Shown piece after piece: positions 56,661 through 64,000 of a DNA stretch of 64,000 bases. Every line of letters starts with the position of its first letter. Position 1 is the first letter of the stretch. Origin of the DNA: Heterohyrax brucei (lineage: Eukaryota; Chordata; Mammalia; Hyracoidea; Procaviidae). Position numbers and translations under genes: made by a program. Under the pieces are notes generated by a model. It saw only the letters and a list, made by a program, of their open reading frames with translations, was not told the DNA's origin and ran no database searches. Location of the stretch: assembly GCA_028571685.1 (NCBI GenBank), contig CM053152.1, positions 25,490,001 to 25,554,000 of the forward strand. The letters run 5' to 3'.

Positions 56661-58540
56661 CAGTTTGTTTGATAACATTGCTTAGGTCTTTTTAAGCCTT
56701 GTTGATTTTATATTTCTTCTATCAATAACTGAGTGAAAGCATTGAAATTTCTGAATATCTATCTGTAAAATTGTCTATTTCTCTTTTCATTTCTGTCAGC
56801 TTTTGCTTCATGAATTTTGAGGCTCTGTTTTATGTACATACATGTTTATGATTGTATGCCTTCTTGATGTATTGATTCCTTTATTATAATAAAAGTTCCC
56901 TCTTTATCTCTGTAACATTATTTGTCATGAAATCTACTTTGCCTGACATTAATAGAGCTACTCTAGATTTCTTATGATTAATGTTTCAAGATGTCTTCTT
57001 TTATCTCTTTGCTTTTATGTTACCTAAGGTTTATTTCTTAGCAGCATGTAGTTGAAATGACAGTCATTGCCTTTTTATTGGAGTGTTTCTTCTGTTCAAA
57101 TCTATTGTAATTGTCAGTGTGCCACTATTTTTATTTGACCAATCTAATACTATTATGTATTCTTTTTTTTTTTGAACTTGCCTAACTTCCTACCTTCTTC
57201 TGAGTAATTTAAAATTTCATTTCTCTCTACCATCGACATGCTAGATGCACACATTTTTTATTATTTCTATTATTGTGATTAAGTGAAAGTATACAATCCA
57301 AATCACTTTTGTGTTCCCGCCTATCTTCAGTTCCCTCTGCTCTCCCCACCGAGTGACAGCACACTCCTCTTTTTCACTCTATATACCTACTATCCTCTAA
57401 AGAATCATGGCCCACCCACTTCTCACCCTCTTCTCTTCCTCCTAGAAAGAGACCAGTAGGACAGCCTCCTATAAATGCATAGAAGCATAAAGTATTAACA
57501 CCATATGGTCCCACTGTGTCCCCAAGTCCAGTCCATTCTTGTCTGAAGAGTTGACCCAACAACTGGTTTCTGGTCAGGGACAGCAGCAGGTCCAGGGGAC
57601 ATATTCCCAGGGGATCCTCCAGGCTTTTGCATCATCAATTCAGGTCTTTTAGCAAAGTTCTTGGACTGCACACCTCTTTTGTTCATATTGCTTTAGGAAC
57701 TCTACATTGTGTCCCCCATCATGGATGACTTTAGTGGTGGATGGGCACCATCTGGTTCTTCTGTATTATGTTGATACAGTTTTCCATTCATATGGGGACT
57801 TCTGTGTCCTGGATTTTTTTTTTCCCTGCTTGTGTTTTTTATGTTCTCGGTGATCATCTGTTCCAGGTGAGTTGAGACCATTTGGTACTTCTCAGGTGGC
57901 AGCTTGTTAGCTTTTAAGACCCCAGATGCCACTGACCAATATGGGGTGCAGAAGACTCTCTTAGCAATAGACTAGTCATGCCAATTGGCCTCTATGTCCC
58001 CTGAATACGTGGTCCCCAGAATCCCATCCATTCTATTCTATCCTGAAATATTAGGCTGAGATTAGAAAACCTTTCAGATTGTGGTAAAGTCTAGTTAAGT
58101 TGATCCACTCTCTACTGTGTGCTGTCACTGCTTTCACCTAACAAAATTTCTGTTGACTATCTACTCTGTCCTTTGAAGTGTTGTGTTACATTTAGTAAAC
58201 TTCCTAGCTTTTGGTTTAATTTAGCGGTGCCAACTTCTCTACTGTGTGTTGTCTCGTCCTTCACCTAACTTAATTCTTATCTACTATATGATTAATGAAT
58301 ACCTCTTTCCCCCCTCTCTCCCCATCGTTGTAACCATCAAAGACTGTTTTCTTCTGTATTTAAATCTTTTCCTGAGTCCTTATAAAAGAGGTCTCATACA
58401 GTACTTGTCCTTTTGCAACTAATTTCATTCAGCATAATTCCTTCCAGATTCCTCCATGTAGAGAGATGTTTCTCAGGTTCATCATTACTCTTTATCACTG
58501 CATAGTATTCCATTGTGTGAATATACCATGGTTTGTGTAT

Positions 58541-59050
58541 CCATTTGTTTGGTTATCAAGTGCTGCTTTAACAGAAATACAAGTAGATGGCTTTAAAAAG
58601 AGAAATTTGTCACAGTATGGTAGATTAAAAATCCAAATTCAGGATGTGGGCTCCAGGGAAAGGCTCTTTCTGTTGTCTGTGGAGGAAGGTCCTTATTATC
58701 AATCTTACCCTCAACTGGAAGCTTCAGAGGTGCAAGGACCTGGTCCTTTCCAAAGATGTGCTCAGCTTCCAGCATTGCTTTCTTTCTAGATGGTACGAGG
58801 TCCCCAAATTTTTCTGCTAGCTTCTTTCTTTTCTATCTCAAGTGACTGCCTCAAAACACAAAGCAACCTTCCACAATGAGTCCTGCCCCACCAACACAAC
58901 TGGGGCTTACCCTCCCAACCCTCCCTGATTAACATCATAGAGGCAGGGTTTACAATGTAGAGTAACATCATACAATACCAGGAATTAGAGCCCAGCTAAA
59001 TTGTTACACAGATTTTTTGGGGGGAACACAATTCAATCCATGACACCATT
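58541..59050. repeat. 5-bp target-site duplication of the MaLR LTR
   Basis: ccatt at 58541-58545 and at 59046-59050 flanks the LTR. Joined, they restore the L1 words ccattcgtctgttgatggg. Confidence 0.85.
58546..59045 (-). mobile_element. Solo LTR, MaLR-type
   Basis: A 500-bp antisense LTR from tgtttggttatcaagtgc to cacaattcaatccatgaca, so it has TG...CA ends on its own strand, with a 5-bp TSD as expected for ERVL/MaLR. On its own strand it starts like MaLR LTRs (tggattgaattgtgttcccc) and ends with a cagcacttgataacc segment. The chance frames at 58466-58971 lie in or next to it. It is younger than L1-C. Confidence 0.83.
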
Positions 59051-59972
59051 CGTCTGTTGATGGGCACATAGGTCTAGTCCTCTTTATTGCTTTTGTGGAC
59101 CGTGCTGCAGTAAACATTGGTGTGCATGTATCTATGTGTTAGCCCTTACTTCCCTAGAATGTATTCCAAGAAGTGGAATTGCTGGATAGTATGATATTTC
59201 TAGCTTTTTTAAGAAAGTACCAAATCGATCTCCAACGTGATTGTACCATTTTATATGTCCACCAGCAGTGTAGAAACATTCCAGTCTCTCCACATTATTT
59301 GTGTCTCTCCACATTATTTTGTGCCTTTTAGATTAATGCCAGACTTGATGGAGTGAGATTGTATCTCACTGTAGTTTTTCTTTGGATTTTTCTAATGGCT
59401 AATAATTGTGAGCATTTCCTCATGTATCTATTTGCTATCTGAATGTATTCTTTCGTGAAGGGCCTGTTCATACCCTTTGCCCATTTTTTAATTGAGTTAT
59501 TTGTCTTTTTCTTGTTGACATTTTGGAGTATCCTATAGAATTTGGAGGTTAAACTCTTATTGGATTTGTCATAGTCAAAAAAATTTTCCCAGTCTGTAGA
59601 TTGTCTTTTTATTCTTTTAGCAAAGTCTTCGGATTTTTTTGTTTTGGGGAGTTCCCAGCTATTTTCTCTTTTAGTCTTGTTAACTCTGTCATTTTTCTAT
59701 TCTCTAATTCACTTAGTTATGCTCCAATTTTTATTATTGGGTATCTTCTAGTACCTGAGGGCTTCTTTCATGGCCCACTTTCTTCTTGTTCGAGTGTTAG
59801 GCTTAATGCTTTAATTTGGGCCCTTTTTTCTCTTTTTGAATGTGTGCATTTATTGAGATATATTGATCTCTGAACATTGCTTTTGCTGTGTGCCAAATGT
59901 TCTGGTAGAATGTGTTTTCAGTGTCATCTGATTCTTGGCTTTCTTTTTTCTATCCCTTATTTCTTCTATAAC

Positions 59973-59984
59973 CCAGTAGTTTTT
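59973..59984. repeat. Target-site duplication of L1-D, left copy
   Basis: ccagtagttttt here matches 61159-61170. The left copy merges with the T-rich inverted tail of L1-D. Confidence 0.8.
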
Positions 59985-61158
59985 TGTTTTGTTTTAACTG
60001 TAATTGAGTGAAAGTATACAATTCAAATTAAGTTCGTGTGCACACCTATCTGCATCTCCTTCTGTTCTCCTTGCCCGGTGACAGCACACTCCTCCTTTCT
60101 ATTCTATACACTTCATATCCTCTTAACAATCTCCTGTGCCGTCCTCTCCACTCTCTCCTCTACCTTCTAGTAAGAGGCCAGTAGGACAGCATTCTATAGA
60201 GTCATAGAACCATAAAGTACACACACCATATTGTCACATTATGTCCCCGAGTCCACCAAACCATTCCAGTCTGAAGCGTTGACCTCAGTAACATTTTCTG
60301 GTCAGGGACAGCAGCAGATCTAGGAGCCATGCTCCCAGGGGAAAGCCCAGGCTTCCAGACCATCAGTTGTGGTCTTTTAGTGGAGTTCTTGCAGTGCACA
60401 CTTTTTTTCTTGTGTTGCCACTGGGACTCAACATTATGTGCCCCATCGCAGTTGTCTTTGGTGGTGGCCAGGCATCATTTGATTTTTCTGGTCACATATT
60501 GATATAGTCACCCATTCACATGGATCCTTCTGTCTCCTGGGCTCTTTTCCCCTCATGTCTTTGTTGTCCTAGGTGATCCTCTGTTCCAGAACAGTTGGGA
60601 CAATTTGGAGTATCTCAGATGGCAGCTTGCTAGCTTTTAAAACCCCAGATACCACTCACCAACAAGAGGTGCAGAAGACTCTCTTAGCAATAGGCTAAGA
60701 GAGTTATGACAGTTGGCCTTAAAGTCCCCTGAGAGCATGGTCCCTAGACCCACACCCCTGTCATACTGGGTTAAGATTAGATGAGTTTTCAGTTGAAGTT
60801 GAAGTCCATTTAAGTTGATCTTCTTTCTTCTGTGTGCTGTCACTGATTTCACCCAACCAGATTTCTACCAACTATCCAATCTATGACCAGTCCTGTCCCT
60901 CCCTCCTCTCCCTTGCAACTGTCAGAGTCTTTTCTTCTGTACATGAGTCTGTTTCTAAGTCCTTATAGTAGAAAGTCTTATACAATATTTGTCCTTGTGC
61001 TGCTGACTGATTTCACTCAGCATAATATCTTCTAGTTGAAACCAGATTTAAGATGCTTCCTAAAATCATCATTGTTCTTTATCATTGCATAGTGTTCCAT
61101 TGAGTATATGTACTATAGTTTGTTTATCTGTTCATCTGTTGTTGGGCATCTGGATAAT
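59985..61158 (-). mobile_element. L1-D: 5'-truncated L1 nested in L1-C
   Basis: About 1.17 kb of antisense L1: the inverted 3' end (taattgagtgaaagtatac), the whole 3' UTR and a little ORF2, ending at ttgttgggcatctgg. A 12-bp TSD frames it. It is close in sequence to the L1-B 3' UTR and younger than L1-C. Confidence 0.88.
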
Positions 61159-61170
61159 CCAGTAGTTTTT
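61159..61170. repeat. Target-site duplication of L1-D, right copy
   Basis: Matches 59973-59984 (ccagtagttttt). L1-C sequence resumes straight after it. Confidence 0.8.
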
Positions 61171-61933
61171 AAGCTAGGTGTTGTTATGTTTCCATGTGTT
61201 TGATTTTTTTGCCCTTGTTTTTTTCAGTTACTGATTTCTACTTTTATGGCTATGTGGTCTTAAAAATGTTTTGTAATATTTCGATGCTATAAATTTTTTA
61301 AGTTTTTCTTTACAGCCTAAATATGAGGTCAATTCCGGAGAATATTCAATGTGTGTTGGAAAAGAAAGTATACTTGTCTGCTATTGGGTGGAGTGTTTTG
61401 TATGTGTCTATGAAGTCAAGTTGGTTGATCATGGCATTTAGTTCTTTTGTGTCTTTATTGAGCTTCTTTATGCATATTCTGTCCTCCACTGAAAGTGGTG
61501 TGTTAGTGTCTCCTACTATTGTTGTGGTGCTGTCTATTTCTCTTTTCAGTGCAGCTAGACTTTGTTTTGGGAGCCATATCATTGGGTGCATAACTATTTA
61601 ATGTGGTTATGTCCTCCTGGTGTGTTGACCTTTTAATCATTATACAGTGTCCTTCCTTATACATTATGGTAGATTGTACTTTAAAGTCTATTTTATCAGA
61701 GATTAACATTGCCACTCCTGCTCTTTTTTGAATGGTGTTTACTTGATATATTTTTTGCATCCTTTGAGTTTTAGTTTGTTTGAATTTTTAAGTCTAAGTA
61801 GCATCTCTTGTATGAAGCATATAGATGGATCATGCTTCTTAATTCAGTCTGCCACTTTTCCTCTTTTTATTGCTGCATTTAATCCATTTACATTTAGTGT
61901 AATTATTGATAGGTACAAATTTAGTGCTGTCAT
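61171..61933 (-). pseudogene. L1-C ORF2 endonuclease remnant
   Basis: The ORF2 ATG is kept (complement of 61931-61933) and the frame reads the SIITLNVNGLN start. RAGVAMLISDKIDF is visible in the frame at 61503-61760, and a TIVGDTNTPLSVEDR segment lies at 61346-61591 in another frame. A frameshift separates the two. The downstream part is cut by L1-D and the RT core is missing. Confidence 0.8.
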
Positions 61934-62329
61934 TTTGATGCCATTTCTTGTGCATTGTAGACAGTTCCTTAGCTCCACTTAAATTTCTTTTCTCTTTATA
62001 TGCTTTCTTCTCATCTTTTTCATTGTTACTGGTTTGGTGTTTGGTATTTCTGAGTGTTTTTCTTGCTTTTTATTTTGATGTGTAGGGTTATTAATGTCTT
62101 TTTTGGTTACCTTAATACGTATTTCTATTTTTCTAAATTTAAACCAGTCTTTTATTTCTTTGTAGCACCTTGACTTCCTCTTCATATGAAAGATGTATGG
62201 TTATATTTTTATAGGTGCTTCTTTTTTTGTTAAACTATCATCTTTTACGTAATGATATCTCTTGTGATTTTTGTGATTTCCCTGTCTGGATTGTTATCCA
62301 GTTGCTCTGTTCTGCATTCTAGCCTTGGG

Positions 62330-63255
62330 TTACCATACAATGTTGTTGATTTTCTAACCAAAAGTCTCCCTTTAGTATTTCTTGTCATTTTGGTTTGGTT
62401 TTTGCAAATTCTCTAAATTTCTGTTTATTTGGAAGTGCCCTGATTTTACCATCCTATTTGAGAGGTAATTATGATGGATATATAATTCTTGGCTGGTAAT
62501 TTTTTTTTTCCCCTTCAAGGCTTTCTGTGTATCATCCCATTGCCTTCTTGCCTACATGGTTTCTGCTGAGTAGTTCAAGCTTAGTCTTACTGACTCTCTT
62601 TTATGTATTATTTTTCACCTATCCCTAGCCACTTTTAAAATTGTCTCTTTGTCTTTAGTTTTGACAGATTTCACTATAACATGCCTTGGTGTCTTCCTTT
62701 TGGAATCCACTTTGTGTGGAGTTCAGTGGGTGTCTTGGTTAGTTATCTTCTCAACTTTCATGATATCAACAAATCTCTGTATTTTCTATTGTCCTCCACT
62801 CTTCTGGTACCCCAATCACTGATAGATTTTTCCTCTTGATGGAGTCTTACATAATTCTTAGCATTTCTTAACTTTTTTTAATTCTTTGATCTGATTTTTC
62901 CTCAAATAATTTGGTGCCACATGCTTTATCTTTTTTTTCTCCCACTGCCATCTTTAGTCTCACCAATTTTGTGTTTCATTTGTGTAGCTCTGCTCCTTTG
63001 ACTTTCTATTGAGTTGTCTGATTTGGTAATTTTATTATTAATTTTCTGAACTTCTAATTCCTGTCTCTGTATGCTTTCTTGCAGCCTATTCAATCAATTG
63101 TTACGCTCTGTAGCATTTTGCTTCATCTCCTTACTGACCTCTTGAAGAGTGCTACATATTAATGGTTTATATTCTACTTCTAATAATTCTAGAAAGTTCT
63201 CTTCATTTGGAAAATTTCTTGCTTCTTTGTTTTGGGAGCTTTCCAAAGTTACGGA
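62330..63255 (-). pseudogene. L1-C ORF1 remnant
   Basis: The N-terminal coiled-coil-like part is open at 63094-63303. The ORF1-like segment starts at VTLESSQNKEARNFPNEENF; the codons before it are in-frame 5' UTR. The C-terminal part is recognisable to about 62330 but broken by stops. ORF1 boundaries are by comparison with L1-A and L1-B. Confidence 0.75.
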
Positions 63256-64000
63256 GGTCTTTCTCTTTAAGTGATTTGATTTTGACTGTTGTCCATAAGT
63301 CATCAGTAAGTTGTTGAATTTATTTTATGCATGTTTACTGTGTTCTAGCTTCTTGTTTTGCTTTGGAATGTCCATATAGGATAGTTGTGTCTGCTAGTGT
63401 GATTATTGGCACTTTTGAAGCTCTAATGTTCTGTCATCAGGTGGTAAGAGCTGTTAGTAGATATGTGAGCCCAGAGTCCCTTTACATTTCTTGCGTGGAT
63501 TCTGCTCGGGTGTTCAGGTAGTCAGACCCCAGTCATGTGGTGCAGCCTCTTCCCTACTGTCCTAGAGGGGCAGAGGTGATTGGTATAAGCATGGGTATCT
63601 GGCTACACATTCTGGAAGGCAAGGGTTTCATAGCTGTCTCTGAGTCTCTGTGAGGAAGACATGTCCACTTATTCTTGATTCTTGGTGAAGGAACTGTTTC
63701 TATCATGAATTTCCAGCTCAAGGAATTTGCACAAAATGCCTCTCTCCCCACCCTCTGTGTGTTAAATTTTTCCCTCTTGGAGTCTAGCAAAATGGCTGAG
63801 GACAGGATTGAGGAGTCATACTTCCAATTCAGGTAATGGTGTCACATTCTAAAGCTGGGTGCAGAGGAGCAAAAAGGAATGGAAAGTACTGAAAAAAGGG
63901 AGGGAGTTTTAGATCCACACTCAGTTAAACACAAGCCATTTATATTTGGGTGTCAGTGTACTGCTTTTCACTGGTTTTGGAGCTCCAGTGTACTGTCCAC

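Larger units (their letters stand above)
53990..57257 (-). mobile_element. Old L1M ORF2 scaffold, broken up by later insertions
   Basis: Antisense old L1 ORF2 sequence survives in four pieces: 53990-54639, 54840-55197, 56001-56285 and 56661-57257. Typical inverted RT/EN words are seen, such as gcattcctgaggtaaattcc, taagcctgcagttctttggg and catgaaatctactttgcctg. The gaps are filled by AfroSINEs and an RTE, and L1-C sits against the left-end side at 57258. No long frame remains; it is the oldest layer of this region. Confidence 0.75.
57258..64000 (-). mobile_element. L1-C: LINE-1 (antisense) with internal loss, runs off the window
   Basis: The 3' end is at the left (ttattgtgattaagtgaaag, about 57285). 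From left to right it has a 3' UTR, ORF2 C-terminal part (about 58450-59625), the ORF2 linker (about 59640-59984), the endonuclease (61171-61933), ORF1 remnant (62330-63255) and a 5' UTR still continuing at 64000. About 2 kb covering the RT core is absent between about 59625 and 59640, compared with L1-B. A MaLR LTR (58546-59045) and the nested L1-D (59985-61158) interrupt it. Two different L1 copies joined at about 59630 is the main alternative. Confidence 0.82.

Noticed and set aside
1..64000. A new multi-gene biological system (operon-like or defence-like cluster)
   Set aside because: The window has no host genes that I can support. All coding similarity belongs to L1 and RTE; the LTR elements are non-coding fragments.

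Overview
The window is mammalian nuclear DNA from an afrotherian, most likely a paenungulate (elephant, manatee or hyrax). The evidence is about thirty copies or fragments of the tRNA-derived AfroSINE family, many of them the short form that lacks about 45 bp in the middle. From memory, that form is the hyrax/sirenian/proboscidean (HSP) type. RTE retrotransposons whose 3' tails match the AfroSINE tail, and several copies of an L1 family with a long 3' UTR, fit the same group. I cannot tell which paenungulate it is. I found no host protein-coding gene, functional RNA gene or CRISPR array. Every long open frame is either retrotransposon debris or has no recognisable homology.

Layout: 0-8 kb holds an ancient repeat mix (L1M, MIR, a MER3-like hAT element, MLT1/MaLR LTRs) with AfroSINEs. 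A MaLR/ERVL-type retroelement (LTR about 6.06-6.42 kb, internal region to 8.16 kb, second LTR about 16.1-16.4 kb) is split by a full-length sense L1 (L1-A, 8174-16112) with a 10-bp target-site duplication. L1-A carries two unusual internal rearrangements. From 16.5 to 19.5 kb there is a MIR, an antisense L1 3' UTR and an RTE. From 20.5 to 45 kb the sequence is mostly non-repetitive, with scattered AfroSINEs, a twin-primed RTE at 24.3-25.3 kb, a run of five antisense AfroSINEs at 33.6-34.8 kb, microsatellites, and MIR/L2/MLT1 fossils.

From 45.7 to 53.4 kb lies a second full-length L1 (L1-B, antisense, 10-bp TSD) carrying a 555-bp ERVL-type solo LTR with a 5-bp TSD. From 54 to 57.3 kb an old antisense L1M is broken up by AfroSINEs and an RTE. 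From 57.3 kb to the window end there is a third antisense L1 (L1-C) that lacks its RT core and contains a 500-bp MaLR-type LTR (5-bp TSD) and a nested 5'-truncated L1 (L1-D, 12-bp TSD).

The parts form an autonomous/non-autonomous retrotransposon community. RTE probably supplied the machinery for AfroSINE (shared 3' tails), and L1 machinery made the L1 copies. All autonomous copies here look dead, with frameshifts, stops and lost catalytic residues. I did not find a new biological system. The most interesting items are the structural rearrangements inside L1-A, the 34-bp young micro-insertion in the RTE, and the readable nesting order. Family names come from pattern memory and need RepeatMasker confirmation; most boundaries without a TSD are good to about 10-30 bp.
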